The notes beneath the pieces are model-generated. The model saw only the letters and a program-made list of their open reading frames with translations, was not told where the DNA came from and made no database searches. This document shows, piece after piece, positions 48,039 through 57,548 of a stretch of 64,000 nt of DNA. This DNA comes from Cupriavidus numazuensis (GTDB lineage: Bacteria; Pseudomonadota; Gammaproteobacteria; Burkholderiales; Burkholderiaceae). Within the stretch, counting starts at the first letter, position 1; the number at the start of each line of letters is the position of its first letter. A program made the translations under genes and the position numbers. The stretch covers positions 58,313 to 122,312 of the forward strand of contig NZ_CAJPVI010000027.1 in assembly GCF_905397435.1 (NCBI RefSeq), given 5' to 3'.

Positions 48039-48629
48039 ATGACAAGAAGAACGCATGGCACCTTCGGTGTGCAGCGGTTGCTGGGCGTTTGCCTCGCCGG
48101 ACTTTCCATCCTGATCGGCGTCCCTGTCGCTCAAGCGGAAGAAACCATCCTGAACGAGCAGAACATCAGCGAGCAATCGGTCACCGATGCACTGCTGTCG
48201 GGAGGCGCCGGCGAGGGCGTGGTCACGCGTGGAATCATGAGCCGGGAGGCGTGGGAAGCGCAGAACTCGGGACGCTCCGCGAAGAAGGGCGCGGTCGCGT
48301 TGCTGATTACCTTTCACTCGAACTCGGCAAAGCTGACGGAGAATGCGCGCACGGCGCTGGACGTCGTGGCCCATGCGCTGCAATCCACCAGGCTTTCGGA
48401 TTTCAAGTTCCAGGTGGAAGGGCACGCGGATCCGCGTGGCTCGGCACGAATCAATCAGAAGCTGTCAGAGGGGCGTGCCGCCGCTGTCGTGACGTACCTG
48501 ACGCAAGAGGGTGGCGTGGCCGCGGAGCGCTTGACGCCGGTGGGCAAGGGCTCCAGCGAACCACTGAATGCGCAAAATCCCGCGGCTCCCGAGAATCGGC
48601 GAGTGACCATCGTAACCGTGAAGAACTAG
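48039..48629 (+). CDS. OmpA-domain protein
   Basis: 196 aa: signal peptide (to about residue 33, PVAQA-EE), an Asn/Ser-rich linker with LNEQNISEQSVTDALLSGG, then an OmpA C-terminal domain (LITFHSNSAKLTENARTALD, then VEGHADPRGSARINQKLSEGRA) that binds peptidoglycan. Convergent with the TPR-CHAT gene (51 bp between stops). ATG at 48039. Confidence 0.8.
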   Translation: MTRRTHGTFGVQRLLGVCLAGLSILIGVPVAQAEETILNEQNISEQSVTDALLSGGAGEGVVTRGIMSREAWEAQNSGRSAKKGAVALLITFHSNSAKLTENARTALDVVAHALQSTRLSDFKFQVEGHADPRGSARINQKLSEGRAAAVVTYLTQEGGVAAERLTPVGKGSSEPLNAQNPAAPENRRVTIVTVKN

Positions 48630-48680
48630 GCGAGAGTCACGGGGACCGCGCGGCCTGCTCCTGAACGTATCGAGGGACGA

Positions 48681-51600
48681 TCAGCTGCCATTTCCAACCA
48701 GGCTGAAAGGCGCCCAATAGACCGGGTGCCCATACTTCGCGGATTGCAGCTTCATCAAGTCCAGCATGGATTGCCGTAATGCCTCGGCACGCACCATGGT
48801 CGGCTGCGCGGCCTGCTGGCGAAAAACGCCGGTGATCAGCAAGCGCGCCGATTCGGATTCCACCGCCCAGTTCGACACAAGCAAGCTACGCGCCCCAGCA
48901 TAGAAGAACCCGCGTCCCAATCCAGATACCGCTTCGACACCGCTACCATCCGGGCTCGCGGTGTTGCACGCGGATAGCACTACCCAGTCGGCATTCAGCT
49001 TGAGTCCGAGCACGTCCTCCAGTTTGAGGAAGCCATCGTCGCCAGCCTCGCCAGTCACCGCGGGATTGCTGAGCGCGAGTGCAGGCTGATCGAGCCCTGC
49101 CAACTCGCCAGCCTTCAATCCGTGCGTAGCGAATGCGATGACCCGGTAGCGCGAAAGATCGGTCCGCTTGACGTTGGCCTTGCTCGCGCGTACGCCGAAA
49201 AAGAGGTCCCGTTCAGGGTTGGCGCCCAGTATTCGTGCGATCTCCTTCAGTTCCGTTGCGGTATCCGGCAACGGGGGCATCACGTCGAAGGCTTGCCGCA
49301 TGGTGGGAAGTCTTGGCAGATCCGGCAAGCCGGTCTGCTTCGCTTCATCGGTCAGCGGCTGTGTCTCATCCCTTTGCGGCGGAGCAGATCGCTCCGAGGT
49401 TTTCCTGAACTGGGGATCGCCAAAACCGACGAACGCGTTCCGCTGTTCCTGCGCCGCGCGGGCATTGCGCTGCGCCACAAACGCGGTCGCCGAGGATTGC
49501 TGCACGATGGCAACCTTGCTGATCAGCCACGGCATGTTGACATAGTCCTTGCCGCTCGCCGGAGCTGCCGCCCCCTCGGTCGACGTCAGCAGTACGCCGA
49601 ACGGCAGCTCACCCAACGCGTGGTACGGGATGACATTGAGCACCGTGGCATCCGCCCACTGACCGGCATCTGGCGCAAGCAAGCGCTTGTAAAGGCTTTG
49701 CGCAGTCGCCACATCGAACGGCTTTGGACGGCCGCTCTCAAGGTCCAGCGTTTTGCGCAGCCGCGCAACGTCGCGCGACAAGTCGTCCAGGGAGACGGGG
49801 ACGACACGCCAGCTGACATGCTTCGCCGTAATCGTCCACACATAGGTCTGGCGTTCGTCGCTGTATATCGAGACCAGCGCTTCATTCGGGGCGAGGATCC
49901 GCTGGATATCGGCTGCGTTTGCCGGATGCGGGTCGACGAGTTCGGCATAGGCGGGGAAGCGCTTGGCGATTTCCTGGCGCAATGCCGCTTCTTCCGCAGT
50001 CAGATTGACCAACTCCTGCCGCAAGGCAGTGATGGCTTCGTCGGAATGTTGTTTCCCTGACAGGGCGTTGCTCAGGACCTTGTTCAGTGCCTGGATGCGG
50101 TTGGCGTCATCCTGTGCACGGCGTGCCAGATCCGCCAGGTTCGCGTCAGGCAATGCCGCGCGAGTCACGCTGGCGGCCAGGGCGCGCTGCACGGACGAGT
50201 CCCGGGCAATGTCGGCGATCTGGAACGCCTCACTGGCCCAGTCGTGTCCGGGCTTTCCGCTCGCTTGCTGGGTGGCCAATAGCGCAAGATAGGCGTCCAG
50301 AATGATATGCATGCGGTAGGTGTGTACGCGGCCGGATTCGTCGGTTCCTGCACCGTGGGGCGCTTCCTGCAGCAATACCGGCAGCGCCTCGCGAAACTGC
50401 GCCAACGCGCGCTCGTTGTCCCCCGAGGCCGCCAGTGCTGCGCCGAGGTAGCCTTTGACATAAGCCATCGATAACGGCGGGTTGAATGGTCGCTTTGACC
50501 TGCCTTCCAGCGACCGCTGCAGCATCTCGACCGCCTTGGCCGTCTGACCGGTCTTGAGTAGCGCCATTGCCCATTCGAGGTGGCGGGCGCCGATTTGCTC
50601 CCATAGGGCGGTATTGCTACGCACGCCCTTTGCGCGTGCGTTGAACAGGCGCACAGCCTCGGGCCATCGCCCTTCCATATTGCGGATCAAGGCCAAGTCG
50701 GCGCGCCGATCGGACAAGTTGTCGGAGTAAGCCGCTACGCCCGACTTCTCGAGCGTCTGGAGCGATAGTTCTGCGTACCGGGCAGCTTCGGAGATCTTCC
50801 CTTGCTGAAGGTAAATCGTGGAAAGGGTCGAGAGGGCGCGACTGGTTTGCGTGGTATTGAGGGCGTAGATTGCCAGTGTTCTGTTTAGCGCCTCTTTGGC
50901 AAAGTACTCTGCCTCACCCGACTTTCCCTGCACCGAGCAGATCCAGGCCAGAAATGTGAGCCGCGTGATGACGTTAAGCCTAGCCACCCTGAGCATGCGG
51001 GTATCCATATTGTCTCTGAGATACCGTTCCGAGTAGTCCAGGCTGATTCTCAGCAGTCGCTCCGCTTCGTCATAGTTGCCATGCAACGCCGCCATCCAGC
51101 CTGCATACCGGTTGTAGGTATCGAGGACATTGAATTCCTGGGTCGCCCAGTCTTTGGTCTTCTTGATCTTGGGCAGCAGGCTCGATGCCAGCTTGAGGGT
51201 TTCATCGGCCTGCTTCAGCATCCCCAGTCGGATATAGGAATCGATCAGATGAATTTGGGTAAAGAAGAATCGACGGACGTTCTTGTTTTCCAGCTCTGCG
51301 CCCATCTTCTTCAGCAATTCAATCCTGGCGAAGTTGTCCCCAAATGCGCCGTAGGCACTTTGCAGGTCAGAGTGGATCCGCCACAGAAGACACCACTGAC
51401 CGATCTCATCGACGGCGGACGACGAAGCGCTTGCAGGAGATTGAGCGTTGCTATCGTTCCTGGCGCCGAATGAGGGCTGGTTCAACGCGAGCGCCTTCTG
51501 GAAATCGGAGATGGCCTCCGCATAACGACCCAACATGACGTTGGTCACGCCGCGCTTGTGAAAGAAGACGCATCGGCCATAGGAGTCCCCGTCTGCCGGC

Positions 51601-51749
51601 TCTGGCAAGCTTGCCTGCTGTTCCAGCGCAGCAGTTCGATCGGTGCTCTGTTCGGGCAGCGCGAATTCGGCATCGGGGGAGGCTTGTGCGCGTGCAACGC
51701 CGCTAGCAAGGAGCGCCATGGCCAACCAGGCAACGCTTGGGTGCAGCAT
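48681..51749 (-). CDS. Large exported TPR-CHAT protein
   Basis: 1022 aa. Signal peptide (MLHPSVAWLAMALLASGVARA), a long array of TPR-like helical repeats (about 60-520), a coiled linker (550-620), then a C-terminal CHAT domain. The caspase-like dyad is visible: His in FATHG (about H876) and Cys in LSACNTA (about C928). CHAT proteases in other bacteria work in programmed death or defence, often activated by partners; here the protein appears to be exported. The chosen ATG at 51749 has AAGGAG six bases upstream; an ATG at 51755 does not. No obvious gasdermin or effector gene is next to it. Confidence 0.85.
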   Translation of the reverse strand: MLHPSVAWLAMALLASGVARAQASPDAEFALPEQSTDRTAALEQQASLPEPADGDSYGRCVFFHKRGVTNVMLGRYAEAISDFQKALALNQPSFGARNDSNAQSPASASSSAVDEIGQWCLLWRIHSDLQSAYGAFGDNFARIELLKKMGAELENKNVRRFFFTQIHLIDSYIRLGMLKQADETLKLASSLLPKIKKTKDWATQEFNVLDTYNRYAGWMAALHGNYDEAERLLRISLDYSERYLRDNMDTRMLRVARLNVITRLTFLAWICSVQGKSGEAEYFAKEALNRTLAIYALNTTQTSRALSTLSTIYLQQGKISEAARYAELSLQTLEKSGVAAYSDNLSDRRADLALIRNMEGRWPEAVRLFNARAKGVRSNTALWEQIGARHLEWAMALLKTGQTAKAVEMLQRSLEGRSKRPFNPPLSMAYVKGYLGAALAASGDNERALAQFREALPVLLQEAPHGAGTDESGRVHTYRMHIILDAYLALLATQQASGKPGHDWASEAFQIADIARDSSVQRALAASVTRAALPDANLADLARRAQDDANRIQALNKVLSNALSGKQHSDEAITALRQELVNLTAEEAALRQEIAKRFPAYAELVDPHPANAADIQRILAPNEALVSIYSDERQTYVWTITAKHVSWRVVPVSLDDLSRDVARLRKTLDLESGRPKPFDVATAQSLYKRLLAPDAGQWADATVLNVIPYHALGELPFGVLLTSTEGAAAPASGKDYVNMPWLISKVAIVQQSSATAFVAQRNARAAQEQRNAFVGFGDPQFRKTSERSAPPQRDETQPLTDEAKQTGLPDLPRLPTMRQAFDVMPPLPDTATELKEIARILGANPERDLFFGVRASKANVKRTDLSRYRVIAFATHGLKAGELAGLDQPALALSNPAVTGEAGDDGFLKLEDVLGLKLNADWVVLSACNTASPDGSGVEAVSGLGRGFFYAGARSLLVSNWAVESESARLLITGVFRQQAAQPTMVRAEALRQSMLDLMKLQSAKYGHPVYWAPFSLVGNGS

Positions 51750-52085
51750 GGGCATCTCCTTTGCGAGGGTGACCCACTTAACCTCATTCCTGGCGGCACC
51801 GATGCCCAAGCATAGGCGGCGAGCGCTTGCCCATCCGTCTAAGACTAAGCGGACTGCAATGGAATCGCCTCACCCGTACGGGGGACGTCAGTGCACGCGC
51901 CCTCAACTGCCATTTCGTTCGTAACCGAGCCATGGGGGAAGGGTGTTCGACACGTGTCGCCGACGCCATATAAAGTCATGCGGCCGGTGGTTTCCACAGA
52001 TACACTGCAGCGCTGTTGTTCACGGCAGATGGCGATTGCTTGCCCGCCGGCAGCCGATTTTTTCCCCTACATCAATCCGAAATCC
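51750..52085. promoter_or_regulatory. Divergent region with candidate promoter
   Basis: 336 bp. A plus-strand promoter-like TTCGAC (51946-51951), 17 bp, TATAAA (51969-51974), overlaps a perfect 12-bp palindrome CGACACGTGTCG (51948-51959). It would give the LprI-type gene a leader of about 105 nt. Confidence 0.4.
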
Positions 52086-52469
52086 ATGAAAGCCATCCTC
52101 TCCGCGCTGACCCTCGCCCTGCTGGCCCCTGTCGCTGCCCACGCCGCCAACGAGTGCGACAAGTACCGCACGAGCTACGACAAGACGTATTGCTTCGCCA
52201 AGCTGTTCCTCGAATCCGACAAGGAGCTGAACGCCAGCTACACCGAACTGCGCGGCCTGATTGCCGATGGCGCGAAGCAGAAGCTCAAGGACACCCAGCT
52301 GGAATGGATCAAGTACCGCGACGCATCATGCGAGTCGGGCGGGGCAATTGACGTGGACTGCAACTATCGCGTGAACCGCGACCGCGCGGAGTATCTGCGC
52401 GACCGCGTGCGCGAGTGCAAGGCGGGCACCTGCCGCAACGACATGATCGGCAAGAAGTCCTGGAACTGA
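52086..52469 (+). CDS. LprI-family (DUF1311) exported protein
   Basis: 127 aa with a signal peptide (to AHA-AN). It matches the lysozyme-inhibitor LprI N-terminal domain: ECDKYRTSYDKTYCFAKLFL with LNASYTELRGLI, QLEWIKYRDASCESG and paired cysteines. Family members are periplasmic; some inhibit lysozyme. Ends five bases before an amidase gene, so the two may be made together, which is suggestive since both concern peptidoglycan. Confidence 0.8.
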   Translation: MKAILSALTLALLAPVAAHAANECDKYRTSYDKTYCFAKLFLESDKELNASYTELRGLIADGAKQKLKDTQLEWIKYRDASCESGGAIDVDCNYRVNRDRAEYLRDRVRECKAGTCRNDMIGKKSWN

Positions 52470-52473
52470 CACC

Positions 52474-53253
52474 ATGGCGCGGACGATCTCACAGGGCCGC
52501 CGCGCTGCATTGGCATGGCTGGCGGCCTGTGTGCCGATGCTCGCTGGCGCATCTCCGCTGTCATCGGGCGCGCGGCCGTTCCGGATCGTCATCGATCCCG
52601 GCCACACGCCGGCGCAGGGCGGAGCGCTGGGCGTTCGCGGTGTCTATGAGGTGCGCTACAACGATCGGCTGGCGTCGCTGGTCGCACAAGCGCTGACCAA
52701 GGCAGGGTTCGACGTGACCTTGACCCGTGGTCCGGACGACAACCTGTCGCTCGAGGAACGCGCCCGGATCGCCAATGCACGGCAGGCGGATCTGTTCCTG
52801 TCCATTCACCACGACTCGGCGCAGATGCAGTACCTCGAGAAGGTGAAGGTGGAAGACCGCGACGCATACCGGACCACGCGGCCCATTGCTGGATACTCGC
52901 TCTTCGTATCGCAACGCAATCCGGACTTCGCGCGCAGCTTCGCCTTCGCGCAAATGCTCGGCGAGGAAATGCGCAAGCTGGGCAGGGCGCCGACGCTGCA
53001 TCATGCGGAGCCGATCGCGGGGGAGTCGCGGGAACTGCTGGCGCCTGATATCGGTATCTATCGATTCGACGATCTCGCCGTCCTGCGGCACACAGTGATG
53101 CCGGCGGTGTTGCTGGAAGCGGGCGTGATTGTGGATCCGGGTGATGAGGGATATGTCAGTGATCCCGGGAATCAGGCGAGCATGGTGCATGCGGTTGTCA
53201 CGGCGGTTCGGCGGTATGTGACGAAGGTTCGGTCGGGCGACTTGCAGCGATGA
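52474..53253 (+). CDS. N-acetylmuramoyl-L-alanine amidase (Amidase_3)
   Basis: 259 aa exported zinc amidase cutting the bond between MurNAc and the stem peptide. Signal region GRRAALAWLAACVPMLAGA, possibly Tat-type because of the twin arginines. Metal ligands are in IVIDPGHTP (His), VYEVRYN (Glu) and LSIHHDS (His); the catalytic Glu is in VLLEAGVIV. Four bases after the LprI-type gene. Not close to the AmiC operons. Confidence 0.9.
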   Translation: MARTISQGRRAALAWLAACVPMLAGASPLSSGARPFRIVIDPGHTPAQGGALGVRGVYEVRYNDRLASLVAQALTKAGFDVTLTRGPDDNLSLEERARIANARQADLFLSIHHDSAQMQYLEKVKVEDRDAYRTTRPIAGYSLFVSQRNPDFARSFAFAQMLGEEMRKLGRAPTLHHAEPIAGESRELLAPDIGIYRFDDLAVLRHTVMPAVLLEAGVIVDPGDEGYVSDPGNQASMVHAVVTAVRRYVTKVRSGDLQR

Positions 53254-53440
53254 CGACGTTGCATTGAGACGGGGCTTTCTCAGCGCGGAAAAGGGGCGAC
53301 ACGGGAAATCCGCAATTGCCGATCCGACTGGATCGACGCAGAATCGGGCCACAACAGCACGGCAGCTCCAGGCGCTGCACGTTTCTCTCCCAGAACAGGC
53401 AGTTCGCTTCCTAACGGCGCCCGCTCGAGCGCAGACCATC

Positions 53441-54379
53441 GTGACGTCCTCCGCCCCCTCACGCTCCCCCCGCCTGCATTTCGATCTCACCACCATCCAG
53501 CTCTTCATCGCCGTAGCGGACGCTGGCAGCATTACCCGCGGCGCCGAGCGCCTGCACCTGGCCGCAGCCGCCGCTTCCCGCCGCATCCTCGAACTGGAAT
53601 CCCAGCTCGGCGTTTCGCTCTTCGAACGCCTTCCGCACGGCATGGCGTTGACCGAGGCCGGCCGCGCCTTGCTGGCCCACGCGCGTGGCATCACCCACAC
53701 GGTCCAGCGCATGCAGGACGACGCGTCCTCGTTCATCGGTGGCGACCTGGGCGTGGTGCGCGTGGCGGCGCCGAAGTCTGCGGTGATCCAGTTTCTCCCG
53801 TTCGACATCCAGCGCTGCGCCACCGCCTGTCCGGGCGTTCGTATCGATCTGCAGGAGATGAATAGCCAGGAAGTCCAGCAATCGCTGCGACGGGGTACCG
53901 TGGATATCGGCATCTATGAAGGCAGCCTCGGCGTGATCGACATGCCGACCGAGCCGTATCGCGCGGACCGGCTGGTGCTGGTCGTTGCGCGCGGACACGC
54001 GCTGGCCCGCCGCAAGCAGGTGACGACGGATGATGTGCTGGACTGCGACCTGATCGTGCTTGGCGAAAGCTCGGCGATCTCGATCGGGCTGGAGCGGCTG
54101 GCGGAGGAGGCTGGCCGCGTGCTGCGGATGCGTATGCGCGTGGGCGGCTTCGACAGCATCGCCGCGCTCGTGGCGCAGAACCTCGGGGGCGGGGTGATGC
54201 CGGAGGCCATCGCACGGGAGGTAGCCGGTGGCAGCCGCTTTGCGCGGTTGCCCATCACCGGGGATTGGGCGGAGCGGCGCTTTGTGCTGTGCCATCGGCC
54301 CCACGGCGCATTGTCGTCGGCCGCGCAGAGCGTGGTGGCGGTGCTTGCGCAAAACGCGAAACCTGAATCGCCCAAATAG
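53441..54379 (+). CDS. LysR-family transcriptional regulator
   Basis: 312 aa from a GTG at 53441. HTH about 20-75 (FIAVADAGSITRGAERLHLA, AAASRRILELESQLGVSLF), then the effector domain. No in-frame ATG occurs before the HTH. It lies upstream of, and in line with, the binding protein, CoA-transferase and hydratase genes and probably regulates them in response to their substrate. Confidence 0.85.
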   Translation: MTSSAPSRSPRLHFDLTTIQLFIAVADAGSITRGAERLHLAAAAASRRILELESQLGVSLFERLPHGMALTEAGRALLAHARGITHTVQRMQDDASSFIGGDLGVVRVAAPKSAVIQFLPFDIQRCATACPGVRIDLQEMNSQEVQQSLRRGTVDIGIYEGSLGVIDMPTEPYRADRLVLVVARGHALARRKQVTTDDVLDCDLIVLGESSAISIGLERLAEEAGRVLRMRMRVGGFDSIAALVAQNLGGGVMPEAIAREVAGGSRFARLPITGDWAERRFVLCHRPHGALSSAAQSVVAVLAQNAKPESPK

Positions 54380-54445
54380 CGATAGCCCGCGGTGAACGCA
54401 TTGCGCATCATGGACTCCATAAAACTATCAGGACGGAGACACGCA

Positions 54446-55417
54446 ATGCAGCGCAGGCAATTCATTCTCGCGGCTGCGGCCGGATTGGCGGTGCCCGGGC
54501 TGGTGCGCGCGGCGGCCGCAGACGTGCACGGGCCGGTACGGATCGTGGTGGGCTTTGCCCCGGGCGGCGGCACGGACGTGCTGGCGCGCGTGATCGGGCA
54601 GAAGCTCGGCGCCATGTGGAACACCAGCGTGCTGGTCGAGAACAAGCCCGGTGCGACCGGCGCGATCGCCGCCGCCTATGTGGCCAAGCAGCCGCCTGAC
54701 GGCACCACGCTGCTGATGGCGCACGTGAACAGCCACGCCATCGCTCCCGCATTGCTGGACGTCAAGTACGATCCGCGCACCGATTTCTCGCCGATCTCGA
54801 TGGTTGGCGTCACGCCCAATATGCTGACCTGCCGCCCCGAGCAGAAGGTGCGCACGGTGTCGGAGATCGTGGCGCTGTGCCGGCAAAAGCCGGGCAAGAT
54901 TTCCTTCGGTTCGTCCGGCATCGGCTCGGCGCAACATCTGGCGCTGGAAATGTTCCGCATGCAGGCCAAGATCGATGTGGTGCACGTACCGTACAAGGGC
55001 TCGGGCCCGCTGGTGGCGGACCTGATCGGCGGCCAGATCGACTACGCGTTCGACACGATGACCGCTGCCACGCCGTTCATCCAGCAGGGCAAGGTGATTG
55101 CCATCGCGCAGACACGCCTGAAGCGCGCGGCCAGCCATCCCAATGTGCCGACGCTGGCGGAATCCGGTTTTCCCGGTCTGGACGCGGCATCGTGGTATGG
55201 GCTCGTGGGTCCAAAGGGCATGTCGCCCGCGCTGGTGCAGCGCATGAACGAGGACGTCAACCGCGTGCTCGCCATGCCTGACGTGGTCGAGCGTCTCAAG
55301 AGCTTCGGCGCCGAGGACTCCGGCGGATCGAGCCAGCAGTTCGCCGCCTTCATTGCGTCCGAGTCGAGCAAATGGGCCAAGGTCGTGAAGGACGCCGGCG
55401 TGAAGGCCGAGGCCTGA
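54446..55417 (+). CDS. Tripartite tricarboxylate transporter (Bug) substrate-binding protein
   Basis: 323 aa periplasmic binding protein with a Tat- or Sec-type signal (MQRRQFILAAAAGLAVPGLV). It carries the Bug signatures IVVGFAPGGGTDVLARVIGQ and NKPGATGAIAAAYVAK. Binds an unidentified organic acid; such orphan Bug proteins, without the membrane subunits nearby, are very numerous in Burkholderiales. ATG at 54446 follows GGACGGAGAC. Second gene of the LysR-Bug-CaiB-hydratase cluster. Confidence 0.92.
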   Translation: MQRRQFILAAAAGLAVPGLVRAAAADVHGPVRIVVGFAPGGGTDVLARVIGQKLGAMWNTSVLVENKPGATGAIAAAYVAKQPPDGTTLLMAHVNSHAIAPALLDVKYDPRTDFSPISMVGVTPNMLTCRPEQKVRTVSEIVALCRQKPGKISFGSSGIGSAQHLALEMFRMQAKIDVVHVPYKGSGPLVADLIGGQIDYAFDTMTAATPFIQQGKVIAIAQTRLKRAASHPNVPTLAESGFPGLDAASWYGLVGPKGMSPALVQRMNEDVNRVLAMPDVVERLKSFGAEDSGGSSQQFAAFIASESSKWAKVVKDAGVKAEA

Positions 55418-55476
55418 TGGCCGGTCGCCGCCGCACCGACGCACGCCACTCCATTCATCTATCCAGGAAGTACCCG

Positions 55477-56712
55477 ATGACAAAATTCAGCGATACCCGC
55501 GCCCAGGACTCCGCTCGCCCCTTGCCGCTGGCCGGCGTGCGCGTGCTCGACGTCAGCCAGGTCATGGCCGGTCCGTATGCCTGCATGCTGCTGGCCGACC
55601 TCGGCGCCGACGTGATCAAAATCGAACCGCCCGAGGGCGGCGACCAGACGCGCGGGGCGATGGGGTTCAAGATGAAGGGCCCGGACAGCATGGGTTTCCT
55701 CAACATGAACCGGAACAAGCGCAGCGTCACGCTGGATCTGAAGACGGAATCCGGGCGCGAGGTGCTGTACCGCCTGGCGGAGACCGCCGACATCCTCGTC
55801 GAGAACTACCGTCCGGGCGTGATGAAGCGCCTCGGCATCGATTACGAGACGCTCAGCAAGATCAATCCGAAGCTCGTCTATTGCAGCATCTCGGGCTTCG
55901 GCCAGAGCGGCCCGTGGGCCACGCGTCCGGGCTTCGACCTGATGGCGCAGGCCATGTCGGGCGTGATGAGCGTAACCGGCTATCCGGGCGGCGCGCCGGT
56001 CAAGGCGGGCGTGCCCGTAGCCGATATCGGCTGCGCACTGTTCGCGACCTACGGCATGCTGTCCGCGTACATTGGCGCCAAGGCGACGGGCAAGGGGCAG
56101 TATGTCGATGCGTCGCTGTTCGACTCCGCACTGGCCTTCTCCGTGTGGGACACCTGCGAATACTGGGGCACGGGCCGCGAGCCCGAGCCGCTGGGCACGG
56201 CCAACCGCATGAGCGCGCCGTATCAGGCCATGAAAGCCGCCGATGGCTACTTCGTGATGGGCGCCACCAACCAGAAGCTGTGGCAGCTGCTGTGCAAGAC
56301 CATCGACCGGCCCGATCTGCTGTCGGACGAACGCTTTGCGACCGTGGCGCTGCGGCTGAACAACCGCAAGGACCTGATCGCCGCGCTGGAGGAAAGCTTC
56401 GCGCAGCAGGGCTGCGACTACTGGATCGAGCACCTGCTGGAAGTCGGCATTCCGGCCGGGCCGATTCTGACATACCCGCAGGCCTTCGACAGTGAGCATG
56501 GCAAGCACCGCCAGATGCGGATCGAGATCGATCATCCGATCGAGGGCAAGGTGCCCAATATCGGCTTCGCGGTGAAGATGGGCGGCACGCCGCAGCAGGT
56601 ACGGCGTCCGCCGCCGTTGCTGGGCCAGCATACGGAGGAAGTGCTAGCCGAGCTTGGCCTCTCGAAGGATCAGCAGCAGTCGCTGGCAGCAGCCGGCGCG
56701 TTCGGCGCATGA
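55477..56712 (+). CDS. CaiB/BaiF family (class III) CoA-transferase
   Basis: 411 aa. Moves CoA between carboxylic acids. Family features: GVRVLDVSQVMAGPYACMLL, GADVIKIEPPEGGDQTR, NRNKRSVTLDLKT, and the active-site Asp in GFDLMAQAMSG (about D150). Substrate unknown. Its last four bases overlap the hydratase start (ATGA). With the Bug protein it suggests uptake and CoA activation of an organic acid. Confidence 0.92.
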   Translation: MTKFSDTRAQDSARPLPLAGVRVLDVSQVMAGPYACMLLADLGADVIKIEPPEGGDQTRGAMGFKMKGPDSMGFLNMNRNKRSVTLDLKTESGREVLYRLAETADILVENYRPGVMKRLGIDYETLSKINPKLVYCSISGFGQSGPWATRPGFDLMAQAMSGVMSVTGYPGGAPVKAGVPVADIGCALFATYGMLSAYIGAKATGKGQYVDASLFDSALAFSVWDTCEYWGTGREPEPLGTANRMSAPYQAMKAADGYFVMGATNQKLWQLLCKTIDRPDLLSDERFATVALRLNNRKDLIAALEESFAQQGCDYWIEHLLEVGIPAGPILTYPQAFDSEHGKHRQMRIEIDHPIEGKVPNIGFAVKMGGTPQQVRRPPPLLGQHTEEVLAELGLSKDQQQSLAAAGAFGA

Positions 56713-57524
56713 GCACCCCACGGCCGCCGGAAGGCGATGTGCCTGCAGAAGGGCGCGTCACGCTGACGATGCAGGGACCAGTCGCGACACTGACATTCGA
56801 CCGTCCCGCGGCACGCAATGCGATGACTTGGGCGATGTACGAGCAACTCGCCTCGCACTGCCGCGCGCTTTCTGCCGATGGCAACTCTGGCGCGCGCGTA
56901 GTGGTACTGCGCGGCGCGGGCGGCGAGGCCTTTGTTGCGGGCACCGACATCGCCCAGTTCCAGCAGTTCTCGAGCGGCGATGACGGGGTTGCCTACGAGG
57001 CGCGCATCGACGAAGGCATCCAGCTGGTCGAGCAGTTGCCGATGCCGACGGTGGCTGTGATCGAGGGCTGGGCGGTTGGCGGTGGACTGGCCATCGCCAC
57101 GGCCTGTGATTTCCGGATAGCGTCGCCCAAGGCTCGCTTCGGCGTGCCGATCGCGAAGACGCTCGGCAATACGTTGTCGGCGCAGAACCTGGCCAAGCTG
57201 CGCGCGGCGTGGGGCCTGCAGCCGGTGCGGCGCATGCTGCTGCTGGCGCAGATACTCGATGCCGAGGCGGCGCTGGCGTGCGGCTTTCTGGAAGGCGTTT
57301 ATCCGGCCGAGACGCTGGATGCAGAGGTGGCCGCGCTAAGCGACCGGCTTGGCGCACTGGCGCCCGTCACGCAGAGCGTCGTCAAGGAGGCGCTGCGCAG
57401 GCAGACTGTCGAGGCGGTGCCTGACACCGATGATCTGGTGCGCCGCTGCTACGGCAGCAGTGACTTCCATGAGGGCGTCGATGCGTTCGTGAATCGCCGG
57501 CCCCCGAAGTGGCAGGGAACCTGA
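56709..57524 (+). CDS. Enoyl-CoA hydratase/isomerase family protein
   Basis: 271-aa crotonase-fold protein: ATLTFDRPAARNAMTWAMYE, the oxyanion-hole segments GGEAFVAGTDIAQFQ and EGWAVGGGLAIATACDFRIA. The usual catalytic Glu pair cannot be placed with certainty, so hydration, isomerisation or hydrolysis are all possible. Coupled to the CoA-transferase by ATGA. Convergent with the antiporter gene. Confidence 0.9.
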   Translation: MSTPRPPEGDVPAEGRVTLTMQGPVATLTFDRPAARNAMTWAMYEQLASHCRALSADGNSGARVVVLRGAGGEAFVAGTDIAQFQQFSSGDDGVAYEARIDEGIQLVEQLPMPTVAVIEGWAVGGGLAIATACDFRIASPKARFGVPIAKTLGNTLSAQNLAKLRAAWGLQPVRRMLLLAQILDAEAALACGFLEGVYPAETLDAEVAALSDRLGALAPVTQSVVKEALRRQTVEAVPDTDDLVRRCYGSSDFHEGVDAFVNRRPPKWQGT

Positions 57525-57548
57525 ACGGCGGCTAAGCGCGCTCAGGCG

